From contig ONBX01000006.1 of assembly GCA_900316205.1 (NCBI GenBank), forward strand, positions 1-60,307: a stretch of DNA of 60,307 bases, given 5' to 3'. Of this stretch, positions 50,786 through 60,307 are shown piece by piece. Source of the DNA: an uncultured Eubacteriales bacterium. GTDB lineage: Bacteria; Bacillota; Clostridia; Oscillospirales; Oscillospiraceae. The position numbers and the translations under genes are program-made. The notes beneath the pieces were generated by a model. It did not search any database and was not told where the DNA came from. It worked only from the letters and a program-made list of their open reading frames with translations. How positions within the stretch are numbered: position 1 is the first letter of the stretch; the number at the start of each line of letters is the position of its first letter.

Positions 50786-52327
50786 ATGAAAAGATACAGT
50801 GACCTGGAATTTCTCAAGCTGAGCAAGGGACAGAAATTCCTTTACAAGCTCACAAGCTTCTTTGCCTCGATCCCCAGGGCCATCGGCGGCATCTTCCTTG
50901 CCATCGGCCGTTTCTTCCGTGATCTGGGACTGGGGATCGCTGAGGAGTTTTCCGATATCTTTACCACCTTCAAGGAAGGGGACTGGAAGACCCGGGCCTC
51001 CTTCCTGGTGATGGGCCTTGGCAGCATGGCCCGCGGACAGGTGCTTCGCGGTCTGCTGTTTCTGCTCTTCGAGATCGTGTTCATCTTCTACATGGTCACC
51101 ACCGGCGGCTACTGGATGAGCATGCTGCCCTCCCTGGGCAAGATCGGCCCCCACGATGAATACAGCGCCGTTCTGGACGCCTATACCAAGGTATATGGGG
51201 ACAACTCCTTCAAGATCCTGCTCTATGGCGTGCTGACCATCTTCTTCATTGTGGCCTTTGTGTACACCTGGCGCCTGAACGTCAAGCAGAACAAGATCGC
51301 CCAGGAGCATGAGCGCCAGGGCAAGCGCCTGAAATCCGGTGCGGACGACCTGAGAAGCCTGGTGGACGAGCAGTTTTACAAGACCCTGCTGGCTCTGCCG
51401 CTCACCGGTATCCTGATCTTCACAGTGATGCCCATCGTCTTCATGATCCTGGTGGCCTTCACCAACTACGACGGCACCCACGACGGCTACAACAACGCTC
51501 TCTTTAGCTGGCAGGGACTGGCGAATTTCCGCACCCTTCTCACATGGTCCGGCAGCGGCGTCAACTATTCCGCTACCTTTGGCGAGATCCTGACCTGGAC
51601 CCTGATCTGGGCCTTCTTTGCCACCTTCACCAACTACTTCCTGGGCATGTTCGTAGCCATGATGATCAACAAGAAGGGCATCCGGCTGAAAAAGCTCTGG
51701 CGTACCATTCTGGTCATGACCATCGCCATCCCCCAGTTCATCTCCCTGCTGTACGTCTCCAAGATGTTTGCCAAAAACGGCATCGTCAACGGCCTGCTGC
51801 TGAACCTGGGCTGGATCAACCAGGCCATCGATTTCTGGGGCTCCAACGCCCACAGCGGCCTGCTGCCCAGGATCATGGTCATCGTCATCAACATCTGGAT
51901 CGGCATCCCCTATCTGATGCTGATCGCCACAGGCATCCTGATGAACATTCCCGCGGACCTCTACGAGTCCTCCCGCATTGACGGCGCCAACGCATGGCAG
52001 CAGTACACCAAGATCACCCTTCCCTATATGCTCTTCATTACCGGCCCCTATCTGCTCACCAGCTTTACCAGCAACATGAACAACTTCAACGTCATCTACC
52101 TGCTCACCGGCGGCGCGCCAACCAACGCGGCTGCCTCCGGCGCGGCGGGCAGCGTGGGCTACACCGACCTGCTGATCACCTGGCTGTTCAAGATCACCAC
52201 CGGCGCGGAAGCCCAGTATTACCTGGCTTCTGTGGTGGGCATCATGGTCTTCGTGGTGGTAGCGTTCATCTCTCTGGTGGTCTACAATGTCCTGCCCTCG
52301 ATCAAGAATGAGGAGGATTTCCAGTAA
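50786..52327 (+). CDS. Sugar ABC transporter permease, MalF type
   Basis: A 513-aa permease, long for the family. About 200 N-terminal residues precede the MalF core, with two to three membrane segments (VLRGLLFLLFEIVFIFYMVT; ILLYGVLTIFFIVAFVYTWR) and helical cytosolic parts. The core has TGILIFTVMPIVFMILVAFT and the ATPase-contact motif in ESSRIDGANAWQQYTKITLP. The start at 50786 follows AAAAGGGG. Its stop shares one base with the next start (TAATG). Confidence 0.92.
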   Translation: MKRYSDLEFLKLSKGQKFLYKLTSFFASIPRAIGGIFLAIGRFFRDLGLGIAEEFSDIFTTFKEGDWKTRASFLVMGLGSMARGQVLRGLLFLLFEIVFIFYMVTTGGYWMSMLPSLGKIGPHDEYSAVLDAYTKVYGDNSFKILLYGVLTIFFIVAFVYTWRLNVKQNKIAQEHERQGKRLKSGADDLRSLVDEQFYKTLLALPLTGILIFTVMPIVFMILVAFTNYDGTHDGYNNALFSWQGLANFRTLLTWSGSGVNYSATFGEILTWTLIWAFFATFTNYFLGMFVAMMINKKGIRLKKLWRTILVMTIAIPQFISLLYVSKMFAKNGIVNGLLLNLGWINQAIDFWGSNAHSGLLPRIMVIVINIWIGIPYLMLIATGILMNIPADLYESSRIDGANAWQQYTKITLPYMLFITGPYLLTSFTSNMNNFNVIYLLTGGAPTNAAASGAAGSVGYTDLLITWLFKITTGAEAQYYLASVVGIMVFVVVAFISLVVYNVLPSIKNEEDFQ

Positions 52328-53196
52328 TGAACAAGACATTAGAGAAGCGGTCCATGGGACTGCGGGCCAGCCGCGCGATCTCAAATACGATCATCTACAT
52401 CATCCTCGTCATTATGAGCATCGTCTGGCTGATCCCCTTTATCTGCATCGTGCTCCAATCCTTCCGCGTCGAATCCACCTGGCAGGTGGGCTATGTCATC
52501 CCTCAGAAGTGGGGCTGGGACAACTACATCGCCCTGTGGAACAGCGACTTCAAGAAATGGTATCTCAACACCTTTATCATCGCTCTTGTGGTTTCCGTGA
52601 TACAGACGTTCATCGTCCTGTGCATGAGCTACACCCTTTCCCGTTTCCGCTTCAAAATGCGAAACGGCCTGATGCGCTTCATGCTGATCCTGGGCATGTT
52701 CCCCGGCATGCTGACCATGATCATCCTCTACCGCGTGCTGAAGGACCTGGGCTTGACCCAGGTCAACGCCGTGCCCGGCCTGATCCTGGTGTATGTGGCC
52801 TCCTCCGGCATGGGCTACTATGTGTCCAAGGGCTTCTTTGACACCATCCCCAAGACCCTGGACGAGGCGGCCCGCGTCGACGGCGCCACGAGAGCGCAGG
52901 TGCTCACCAAGATCATCCTGCCCCTGGCCAAGCCCATTGTCATCTATACGATCCTGACGGCATTCATGGCGCCCTGGGGTGACTTTGTGTTCGCCAGATA
53001 CGTCTCGTTCGGCACCTCGGCCGGCATGAACGTGGCTGTCGGTATGTACGGCTGGCTGCAGCTGGACCAGATCGGCCAGCGCTATACCATGTTCTGCGCC
53101 GGCGGTGTGGTCGTGGCGATCCCTGTGACGATCCTGTTCATGTGCCTGCAGAAATACTATGTAGAGGGCGTCACCGGCGGCGCCGTCAAGGGCTAA
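52327..53196 (+). CDS. Sugar ABC transporter permease, MalG type
   Basis: A 289-aa permease with six membrane segments and the ATPase-contact loop LDEAARVDGATRAQVLTKII. It has the usual MalG C terminus (KYYVEGVTGGAVKG). Pairs with the MalF-type subunit; the genes are coupled through the TAATG overlap. Length is normal. Confidence 0.94.
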   Translation: MNKTLEKRSMGLRASRAISNTIIYIILVIMSIVWLIPFICIVLQSFRVESTWQVGYVIPQKWGWDNYIALWNSDFKKWYLNTFIIALVVSVIQTFIVLCMSYTLSRFRFKMRNGLMRFMLILGMFPGMLTMIILYRVLKDLGLTQVNAVPGLILVYVASSGMGYYVSKGFFDTIPKTLDEAARVDGATRAQVLTKIILPLAKPIVIYTILTAFMAPWGDFVFARYVSFGTSAGMNVAVGMYGWLQLDQIGQRYTMFCAGGVVVAIPVTILFMCLQKYYVEGVTGGAVKG

Positions 53197-53218
53197 GAGC
53201 TGAAAGGAGCAGAAACAT

Positions 53219-54343
<1,125 letters not shown>

Positions 54344-54351
54344 TAAGACTA

Positions 54352-54391
54352 CACGCAAAAAAGCCGTCCGAAAGGGCGGCTTTTTTGTGCG
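54352..54391 (+). terminator. Terminator of the sugar importer operon
   Basis: AAAAAAGCCGTCC (54357-54369), loop GAAA, GGGCGGCTTTTTT (54374-54386), one G-T pair. The outer CAC/GTG also pair. Confidence 0.94.
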
Positions 54392-54404
54392 AAAAGGAAG
54401 GAAT

Positions 54405-54600
54405 GAAGTCGGCTGCGGCGAGAGGGACTTCCCCCAGCGGGGACTTTTGCCGACCGAAAAAACTGCCAGTGGCAGATTTTGCAGGCAAAAGAGGCGCAAA
54501 GCGACAAGTGGCAGACGCCGTCCCCCGCAAGGCGACGGGTGCCCCGCAGCGCCGGAAAGGCGAAGCTCTGCCGCACAGTTCTTCCCCAGCGGGGGGAAGC
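54405..54600. other. Gene-free stretch with short palindromes
   Basis: No gene is supported. It holds ACTTCCCCCAGCGGGGACTT (54427-54446), CTGCCA-G-TGGCAG (54463-54475) and TTCCCC-AGC-GGGGGGAA near 54583, remnants of the C-rich hairpin family. The upstream extension of the S9 peptidase frame through here lacks a ribosome site. Confidence 0.5.
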
Positions 54601-54628
54601 ACACAAGAGAACCCCTTTTTTCTTCCGA

Positions 54629-54657
54629 TTGACGCAGTCCCTCTTACTCGCTATAAT
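54629..54657 (+). promoter_or_regulatory. Promoter of the S9 peptidase gene
   Basis: TTGACG (54629-54634), 17-base spacer, TATAAT (54652-54657): near consensus. The start codon is 32 bases further, behind AAAGGGAGG. Confidence 0.85.
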
Positions 54658-54688
54658 GGCAGCAAAGATCAGAAAGGGAGGTTTTCCC

Positions 54689-56677
54689 ATGAAAGCCATC
54701 GAACTGAAAGACATCCTGAACTATCGCTTCCTCTCCAATATCCGCTATGCGCCGGGCGGGGAGCGGGCGGCCTTCGTAGTGGCCAACGCCAATGAGGAGG
54801 ACAACAGCTACGAACAGCGGCTCTGGCTCTATGAGAAGGGCCAGGTACGGCAGCTCACCGACCTGGGCAAGGAGGGGCGCTTCACCTGGCTGGACGAAAA
54901 CCGGCTGCTGTTTCCGGCAGTCCGCTCCGCGAAGGAGAAGAAGCGGGCCGAGGGGCACGAGGAATTCACGTCTTACTACGTCCTGGACCTGCGGGGCGGC
55001 GAAGCGCTGCCCTTCATGACCCTTCCCTTCGCCGCGGGGAACCTCCGGGTGCTGGATGAAAATCATTTTGCCGTCTCTGCCACGGTGGACAAGCTCCATC
55101 CCGAGCTCTATGCCGCCGAGGAGGAGGAAAAGGCCAAGCTGCGCAAGCAGCGGGAGGAGGACAAGGACTACGAGGTCTTTGACGAGCTGCCCTGGTACTC
55201 TAACGGCGCCGGCGTCACCAACGGCCAGCGGGAGCGGCTCTTCCTGGTGCAGCGGGAGCCCATGACCGTGACGCCCCTCACCGCCCTGCCCGAGGAGCTG
55301 CTGGGCTTCACGGTGCTGGGGGAGGAGATCTTCTTCGCGGTGAATCCCCGGGGACAGAAGCTGCCCCTGAAAGGCTTTACCCTCCGGGCCCGGAACTGGA
55401 AGACCGGGGCGGAGCGGGAACTGCTGCGAAACGAGGAACTGGCTTTTTCCGGCATGGAGGCCGTGGGAGAGCAGCTCTGGCTCTTTGCCACCGAGGGCAG
55501 GCGCTTCGGCCTCAACGAGAACAGCTGGGTCTACACCCTGGACCCCGCCGAGGGGAAACTGAAGCTGCTGCGGGCAGAGGAATACAGCCTTTATAACTCC
55601 GTGGGCAGCGACTGCCGTCTGGGTGGCGGGAGACAGCACGTGCCCCAGGGGGAGAGCCTCTATCATCTTACGACCCGGGAAGGAGACTGCCTGCTTTATC
55701 GCATGGATCCCGACGGCAGCGACCATCCTCTCATCGAGAAGACCGGCTGCATCGACGCCTTTGATGTAAACGGCGACGAGGCCCTGCTCATCGCTCTCTA
55801 CGATATGCGTCTCCAGGAGCTCTACCGAGCGGACCTGAAGACCGGGGAGATCAGCCCTGTCTCCCACTTCAATGACGAAAATCTGGAGGGGCGCTATGTG
55901 GCAAAGCCCCAGCCCCTCACCATCTGCTCCAAGGGCACCGAGATCGGCGGCTGGGTGCTGCTGCCCAGGGACTTTGACCCGGAGAAGCGCTATCCCGCCG
56001 TGTTTGACATCCACGGCGGCCCCAAGACCGTCTACGGTCCGGTGTTCTATCACGAGATGCAGCTCTGGGCGAGCATGGGCTACTTTGTGTTCTTCTGCAA
56101 CCCCACCGGCAGCGATGGCCGGGATAACGCCTTCGCGGACATCCGGGGCAAGTACGGCACGGTGGACTATGAAAACCTGATGGACTTCTGTGACGCGGTG
56201 CTGGAAACGTATCCCCAGATCGACCGGACCCGGGTCTGCGAGACCGGCGGCAGCTACGGCGGCTTCATGACCAACTGGATCATCGGCCACACGGACCGCT
56301 TCTGCTGCGCGGCCAGCCAGCGCTCCATCTCCAACTGGCTCAGCTTCTGGGGCACCAGCGATATCGGCTTCTACTTCGCCCCGGACCAGAACGCCGGGGA
56401 CCTGTACGAGAGCCCGGAGAAGCTCTGGGCCCGCTCGCCCCTGGCCTATGCCAAAAACGTGAAGACCCCCACCCTTTTCATCCACTCCGACGAGGACTAC
56501 CGCTGCCCCCTGGAGCAGGGCTTGCAGATGGCTGCCAGTCTCATGGAGCGGGGCGTGGAGACCCGGCTCTGCCTCTTCCATGGGGAGAACCACGAGCTGA
56601 GCCGCTCCGGCAAGCCCAAGCACCGGCTGCGCCGCCTGCAGGAGATCACCGACTGGTTCGAAAAGCACGCGAAGTGA
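54689..56677 (+). CDS. S9 family prolyl-oligopeptidase/acylaminoacyl-peptidase-like enzyme
   Basis: A 662-aa cytosolic serine peptidase. The first 400 or so residues form a beta-propeller (blades such as RQLTDLGKEGRFTWLDENRL), the rest an alpha/beta-hydrolase with nucleophile Ser522 in GGSYGGFM, acid Asp603 in HSDEDYRCP and His635 in GENHELSR. These enzymes remove N-terminal residues or cleave short peptides, which fits a peptide-scavenging cell with the transporter at 14664-23090. No signal peptide. The true start at 54689 has its own promoter. Confidence 0.92.
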   Translation: MKAIELKDILNYRFLSNIRYAPGGERAAFVVANANEEDNSYEQRLWLYEKGQVRQLTDLGKEGRFTWLDENRLLFPAVRSAKEKKRAEGHEEFTSYYVLDLRGGEALPFMTLPFAAGNLRVLDENHFAVSATVDKLHPELYAAEEEEKAKLRKQREEDKDYEVFDELPWYSNGAGVTNGQRERLFLVQREPMTVTPLTALPEELLGFTVLGEEIFFAVNPRGQKLPLKGFTLRARNWKTGAERELLRNEELAFSGMEAVGEQLWLFATEGRRFGLNENSWVYTLDPAEGKLKLLRAEEYSLYNSVGSDCRLGGGRQHVPQGESLYHLTTREGDCLLYRMDPDGSDHPLIEKTGCIDAFDVNGDEALLIALYDMRLQELYRADLKTGEISPVSHFNDENLEGRYVAKPQPLTICSKGTEIGGWVLLPRDFDPEKRYPAVFDIHGGPKTVYGPVFYHEMQLWASMGYFVFFCNPTGSDGRDNAFADIRGKYGTVDYENLMDFCDAVLETYPQIDRTRVCETGGSYGGFMTNWIIGHTDRFCCAASQRSISNWLSFWGTSDIGFYFAPDQNAGDLYESPEKLWARSPLAYAKNVKTPTLFIHSDEDYRCPLEQGLQMAASLMERGVETRLCLFHGENHELSRSGKPKHRLRRLQEITDWFEKHAK

Positions 56678-56695
56678 AGAGTTTTTTAGATAATA

Positions 56696-56736
56696 ACAGA
56701 GCGGAAGTGCCTGGTCGGCGCTTCCGCTCTGTTTTT
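56696..56736 (+). terminator. Terminator of the S9 peptidase gene
   Basis: ACAGAGCGGAAGTGCC (56696-56711), loop TGGTC, GGCGCTTCCGCTCTGT (56717-56732), then TTTT. One G-T pair in 16. Confidence 0.93.
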
Positions 56737-56754
56737 GGCGAGTGTCGTGCCCCT

Positions 56755-56880
56755 GCGTAGGGAGGCTGCGGGCTGTCGAGGACGCCAGCCCCTACAGCGG
56801 AACCAGACTATGCGCCCGCCGTAGGGACGAGCAGTGCTCATCCGTTTCGCTGCCTCAATTCCGAACTCCGAATTCCGCAT
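56755..56880. repeat. Palindromic repeats between convergent genes
   Basis: GGGCTG-TCGAGGACGC-CAGCCC plus CTACAG (about 56769-56796), the reverse-orientation GTAGGG-ACGAGCA-GTGCTCATCC (56820-56843), and AATTCCGAACTCCGAATTCC (56857-56876). The first nearly equals the copy at 35500-35521. Confidence 0.75.
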
Positions 56881-56885
56881 TGACC

Positions 56886-58148
56886 TCACGCCCCCACCCG
56901 GATGCGAAACTGTTTTCCGCTCTCGGCGCTGACGGAGATTTCCACAGCCCTTCCGTCCTCGTCCCGGGCAGAAAAGACGTAGCAGGGGATGGGCTTGCCG
57001 CCGGGGCTGCGGAGGATCATCCGCGCACAGGAGGCCTCCGACAGGGAGGCGGGCAGGGCCTCCCGGGCCTCCTCTTCCTCAACATTCCATGTGACCTGGA
57101 TGGGCTCCGGGTCATATTCCGTCGCATCAAAGCTGTAGAGGGAGCCGTCGTCCAGGGCGATGGAGAGCCGCAGCGGATCCTCCGGGCAGAGGGCCCCGTC
57201 CTGCTCCCGCACATAGGAGAAGAGAGCAAGACAGGCGCTCTGGGACTGCTCCAGCAAATGCAGATCCTCATAGCCACGAGCCTTGAGGAAGCGCTCTGCC
57301 TTCTTCTGCGCCTCCTCCATGGAAAGCACGGCCTCCGGCACCAGGCGGCTGCGGATGCAGCTCTCCACACCGCCCCTGCCCACGGAGATCCAGAGATCCT
57401 CCGCCCGGTAGCAGCGGCGGCCTTCTCCGTCCTCTGCCTGGTAATCCAGGCTCAGCTCCTCCTCTTGAAGCCCCGCAAAGGCTGCCGCGGCGGCGAGCAT
57501 CTCTTCCTCGGTGAGAAGTCCCCCGCCCTTTTTCTCCTCTGCCGCGCCATAGGCGCCGTCGTAGCGCAGCTCCACCGGGGTGAAGCCGCCCTCATAGCGC
57601 TTGAGCTCTCCGCTGAGCAGGGGACCGGTCTCTTCTCCCACGTTGCGCAGCCGCTTTTCCCGGCTGTCCATCTGAAGCTCCCGGTCCTCCAGATTCTGCC
57701 GCAGCTCCAGAAGTGTCCCGGAGAAGTCGCCGGCAGCGTCGGAGAGCTGTCGCAGCTCCCGTTTTTGCCGCTCGGTAAAGGCCTGGCCCTGGCCGCAGAG
57801 ACTGTGACTGTAGTCCCCGGCGGTGTTGAGAAAGGAGGATAGCTGCTCCAGCTCCCAGGTGGAAAAGGGCAGGGTGGAAAGGGCGCTTTCCGCCGCGGCA
57901 GCGCTGGCGTAGGCCTCGCAGCAGATGCGGTCGCACATATCGCTGTCGGTGGCATAGGGACTCTGAGCCAGCACGGCGGAAAGGGTCTGGACCGCGCGCA
58001 CTGTCTCCTCATAGGCGAGGGACGCGCTCTCCTCCGCCGTGCGGCGATACCAGCCCAGGCCCCATTGTCCCGCCCAGGCGTAAAGCGCCAGGGCGATCAC
58101 CAGCACGGAGACATAGGAGGCCAGCAGGATCTTCAGCTTGCGTTTCAT
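56886..58148 (-). CDS. ypeB: YpeB-like spore germination protein
   Basis: A 420-aa protein with an N-terminal anchor (MKRKLKILLASYVSVLVIAL) and a helical region (ESASLAYEETVRAVQTLSAV, FSTWELEQLSSFLNTAGDYS), then beta-rich C-terminal PepSY-like domains from about 225. This is the YpeB layout; YpeB holds the cortex-lytic enzyme SleB in dormant spores and is degraded at germination. No sleB gene is in the window. The start at 58148 has an AGGTGG ribosome site six bases upstream, buried in a hairpin (58151-58194). The longer open frame is repeat-derived. Confidence 0.87.
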   Translation of the reverse strand: MKRKLKILLASYVSVLVIALALYAWAGQWGLGWYRRTAEESASLAYEETVRAVQTLSAVLAQSPYATDSDMCDRICCEAYASAAAAESALSTLPFSTWELEQLSSFLNTAGDYSHSLCGQGQAFTERQKRELRQLSDAAGDFSGTLLELRQNLEDRELQMDSREKRLRNVGEETGPLLSGELKRYEGGFTPVELRYDGAYGAAEEKKGGGLLTEEEMLAAAAAFAGLQEEELSLDYQAEDGEGRRCYRAEDLWISVGRGGVESCIRSRLVPEAVLSMEEAQKKAERFLKARGYEDLHLLEQSQSACLALFSYVREQDGALCPEDPLRLSIALDDGSLYSFDATEYDPEPIQVTWNVEEEEAREALPASLSEASCARMILRSPGGKPIPCYVFSARDEDGRAVEISVSAESGKQFRIRVGA

Positions 58149-58150
58149 AA

Positions 58151-58194
58151 AAAACCACCTCTTTTGGGATAGCTTTCCCCAAAGAGGCGGTTTT
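58151..58194 (-). promoter_or_regulatory. Hairpin covering the ypeB ribosome site
   Basis: On the minus strand AAAACCGCCTCTTTGGGG (58194-58177) pairs with CCCAAAAGAGGTGGTTTT (58168-58151), about 17 bp with a G-T pair and one bulge. The AGGTGG ribosome site lies in the 3' arm and a U6 run stands just before the ATG, so it could act as terminator, translation block or both. Confidence 0.6.
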
Positions 58195-58606
58195 ATCAGT
58201 GAAATATTCAGATCCGGCGAGAGGATCGGTGAAAGGATCCGCTGCGCGGGGACCTCATCCGGCGCTGCGCGCCACCAGCCCACCTTGCGGTGCCCGAAAG
58301 CTGCTGCGGGCTTACGCTTCTCCTTGCAGCTTTCGACCGCTGCGGAAAAAGAGCCATCGCTTTTTCTGCCACAGGCAGCGCGATGGCTCTTTTCCCCCTG
58401 CGGGGGGAAGGCTCCCTTTCACTTAGCTTTCCCAAAAGAGGCGGTTTTATCAATGAAGGAAGAATTCTATCATTCGGAGTTCTGAAAAACTGCTGGGAAT
58501 AGAGAAGTGAAGCGAAACGCTCTTGGCTCTCCCCGACACGGGGAGAGCCAAGAGCGCTTGCTTTTGTGGATACAATTCTATTATTCCGAATTCCGAATTC
58601 CGAATT
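58195..58606. repeat. Repeat-rich gap between ypeB and gltX
   Basis: No gene. Contents: CGAAAGCTGC...GCAGCTTTCG (about 58296-58336); GGAAAAAGAGCCATCGC...GCGATGGCTCTTTTCC (58339-58395); TTCCCCC-TGC-GGGGGGAA; a second copy (58425-58456) of the AGCTTTCCC...GAGGCGGTTTTATCA block found at 58171-58203; GCTCTTGGCTCTCCCC-GACAC and its complement (58519-58555, 16-bp perfect), the likely end of the gltX transcript; and iterated ATTCCGAATTCCG (58583-58606). Confidence 0.75.
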
Positions 58607-58607
58607 G

Positions 58608-60089
58608 TTACTGCAGTTTTTCCAGTCCAATGCGCAGGCGGCGGAGAGTCTCCTCCTTGCCGAGGATCCGGCAGATCTCAACAGCGCCGCCGGGAGTGAC
58701 GGCCTTGCCGGCAGCGGCAATGCGCACCGGCCACATGATCTTGGCGTTCTTCACGCCCTGCTCCTCGGCAAGCTTCACCATGGTGTCCAGGATGTGCTCG
58801 TCATCCCAGCTCTCCAGAGCCTCGAAGAGGGGGATCACGGTCTCCAGCACGGCCTTGGAGGAGGCCTCGTCGGACTTGGACTTTTTGTGGACAAAGAGCT
58901 CCGTGCCGTATTCGGGCAGCGCATCGAAGAAGTCCAGCTTCTCGGGGATCTCGGTGAGAACCTCGGTGCGCTGCTGCAGCAGGGCGGCGATGGCGGCGGC
59001 GTCGATGGCCGGATTCTTCACGGCCTTGCGGATCCAGGGCTCGGCCACCCTGGCGAAGTCCTCCGCGCTCATGCGGCGGATGTACTCGGCGTTGAAGTAG
59101 CGCAGCTTCTCAATATCGAAAATGGCGGGGGACTTGGAGATACCGGACATCTCAAAAGCGGCCTTCAGCTCGTCCATGGAGAAGATCTCCTGCTCCGCCT
59201 GCTCGCCCCGGGGACTCCAGCCCAGCAGGGCCACGTAGTTCAGTACCGCGTCGGTGAGATAGCCCTGGGCGATCAGATCTTCATAGGAGGGGTCGCCGTG
59301 GCGCTTGGACATCTTGTTGTGAGCGTCCCGCATGACGGGGGAGCAGTGGACGTACTTGGGAATGTCCCAGCCGAAGCCCTCGTAGAGCAGATTGTACTTG
59401 GGCGTGGAGGACAGGTACTCGCTGCCGCGGACCACATGGGTGATGCCCATGAGATGGTCGTCCACCACGTTTGCAAAGTTGTAGGTGGGCAGGCCGTCCC
59501 GCTTCATCAGCACCTGGTCGTCCAGGGTGGCGTTCTCCACGGTGATGTCGCCGAAGATCTCGTCGTGGAAGGTGGTGGTGCCCTCCTCCGGGATGCGCTG
59601 GCGGATGACGAAGGGCTCGCCCGCGGCGGCGCGGCGGTCGGACTCCTCCCTGGTCAGGAAGCGGCAGGGGTTGGCCTCCCGGTTAAAGTCACCGGTGTCC
59701 TCCTCACTCTCGGTCTTCTCACAGAAGCAGCGGTAGGCATGTCCTTTCTCCACCAGAAGCTCGGCATACTTGCCGTAGAAGGGGCGCCGCTGGGTCTGCA
59801 CATAGGGGCCAACGGGGCCGCCCACATCCGGACCCTCGTCGTGCTCCAGGTGGCACTCGGCCATGGTCTTGTAGATCACGTCCACCGCGCCTTCCACGAG
59901 GCGTCCCTGGTCGGTGTCCTCGATGCGCAGCAGGAACTTGCCATTGCCGTGCCGGGCGATCAGGTAGGTGTAGAGCGCCGTGCGCAGGTTGCCCACATGC
60001 ATATACCCCGTGGGCGAGGGGGCAAAACGGGTGCGCACCTCGTTTTTGGGGATGCGGGCCTCCATTTCGTCAAACCATGTCATGTCCAT
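58608..60089 (-). CDS. gltX: Glutamyl-tRNA synthetase
   Basis: Charges tRNA-Glu with glutamate. The 493-aa class I enzyme has RFAPSPTGYMHVGNLRTALY (HIGH-type motif HVGN), LLRIEDTDQGR, and KMSKRHGD (KMSKS-type). The C-terminal anticodon-binding helical domain is complete and ends LRRLRIGLEKLQ. An in-frame TTG at 60095 lies too close to the AAGGAG; the ATG at 60089 is nine bases from it and is taken as the start. Whether it is discriminating or also charges tRNA-Gln cannot be told from this sequence. Confidence 0.95.
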   Translation of the reverse strand: MDMTWFDEMEARIPKNEVRTRFAPSPTGYMHVGNLRTALYTYLIARHGNGKFLLRIEDTDQGRLVEGAVDVIYKTMAECHLEHDEGPDVGGPVGPYVQTQRRPFYGKYAELLVEKGHAYRCFCEKTESEEDTGDFNREANPCRFLTREESDRRAAAGEPFVIRQRIPEEGTTTFHDEIFGDITVENATLDDQVLMKRDGLPTYNFANVVDDHLMGITHVVRGSEYLSSTPKYNLLYEGFGWDIPKYVHCSPVMRDAHNKMSKRHGDPSYEDLIAQGYLTDAVLNYVALLGWSPRGEQAEQEIFSMDELKAAFEMSGISKSPAIFDIEKLRYFNAEYIRRMSAEDFARVAEPWIRKAVKNPAIDAAAIAALLQQRTEVLTEIPEKLDFFDALPEYGTELFVHKKSKSDEASSKAVLETVIPLFEALESWDDEHILDTMVKLAEEQGVKNAKIMWPVRIAAAGKAVTPGGAVEICRILGKEETLRRLRIGLEKLQ

Positions 60090-60112
60090 ATCCAATATCT
60101 CCTTCCTTCTAG

Positions 60113-60187
60113 CCTCCCCTGCCTAAGGGGAGGTGTCATCCGCCGTCACCCGCCTGATCGAAGAAAGAACATCAAGAGGCGGATGAC
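60113..60187. repeat. Double-hairpin repeat upstream of gltX
   Basis: CCTCCCCT-GCCTA-AGGGGAGG (60113-60133), then GTCATCCGCC (60135-60144) pairing with GGCGGATGAC (60178-60187) across a 33-nt loop. It is the same family as 43698-43750, in reverse orientation. Confidence 0.85.
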
Positions 60188-60221
60188 GGAGGGGTATTCC
60201 TTTATCCTAGGTAAACGCTGA

Positions 60222-60307
60222 TCAAATCGTCTTCGGTATCTTGCGGATAATTTCCGCTCTGATTTCGTCACTTTTTCTTGCAATACACAAAGTATTCCTG
60301 CGAAAAA
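60222..60307 (-). CDS. Possible 3' end of an unknown gene (cut by window edge)
   Basis: The minus strand is open from the window edge to a TGA at 60224-60222, ending ...ARKSDEIRAEIIRKIPKTI. The helical, charged ending looks protein-like, but only about 28 codons are visible, and no family is recognised. It may equally be non-coding or another repeat. Confidence 0.25.
   Translation of the reverse strand, partial: FRRNTLCIARKSDEIRAEIIRKIPKTI

Overview
The window is a GC-rich stretch of a Gram-positive, spore-lineage Clostridia chromosome, most like an Oscillospiraceae (Oscillibacter/Flavonifractor-type) gut bacterium. Evidence: zinc-type S14, zinc-ribbon L24 and L36, long-form HPF, a YpeB spore-germination homologue, an LCP protein, LAAC-type lipoproteins, an MsmX/UgpC-type shared sugar ATPase, and vegetative promoters with 17-18 nt spacers. 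The genus is inference.

Region 1 (1-12867) is the S10/spc/alpha ribosomal superoperon from the end of rplV to rplQ, with secY, adk, map, infA, rpmJ and rpoA. Three non-coding gaps interrupt it: about 510 bp before rpsH (two mirror-ended repeats and several hairpins), about 320 bp before rpsM (a promoter and long leader), and about 110 bp before rpoA. Region 2 (12873-13903) is azlCD, branched-chain amino acid export.

Region 3 (14139-23181) is the most unusual part: a five-gene peptide-type ABC transporter plus a 52-aa membrane protein. The binding lipoprotein looks circularly permuted. The DppC-type permease carries a roughly 300-residue, seven-repeat RCC1-like propeller in its first outer loop. 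The DppF-type ATPase has a roughly 185-residue coiled-coil insert between Walker A and the Q-loop. I consider this the best candidate for an undescribed system.

Region 4 (23250-34960) holds a GH2 beta-glycosidase coupled to a GH36-like alpha-galactosidase split by an in-frame TGA, then LCP / acidic-tail membrane protein / LRR genes, hpf, a zinc-ribbon protein, rsmI and a methyltransferase. Region 5 (34984-60307) is a mosaic of single genes and small operons separated by many covarying palindromic repeats: an alpha/beta hydrolase, cls, a Nif11-like protein, a Zn/Cd efflux set (ArsR sensor, HMA chaperone, P-type ATPase), a DUF362 protein, a GH13 lipoprotein, two unknown membrane proteins, a GH53 galactanase lipoprotein, a MalEFG/MsmX-type sugar importer whose binding protein has a SusE-like C-terminal domain, an S9 peptidase, ypeB and gltX.

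Functional picture: the growth-related half (translation, secretion, transcription) carries almost none of the palindromic repeats, while the accessory half, built around peptide and plant-glycan scavenging, is saturated with them. No rRNA, tRNA, CRISPR array, insertion-sequence transposase or prophage gene was recognised.
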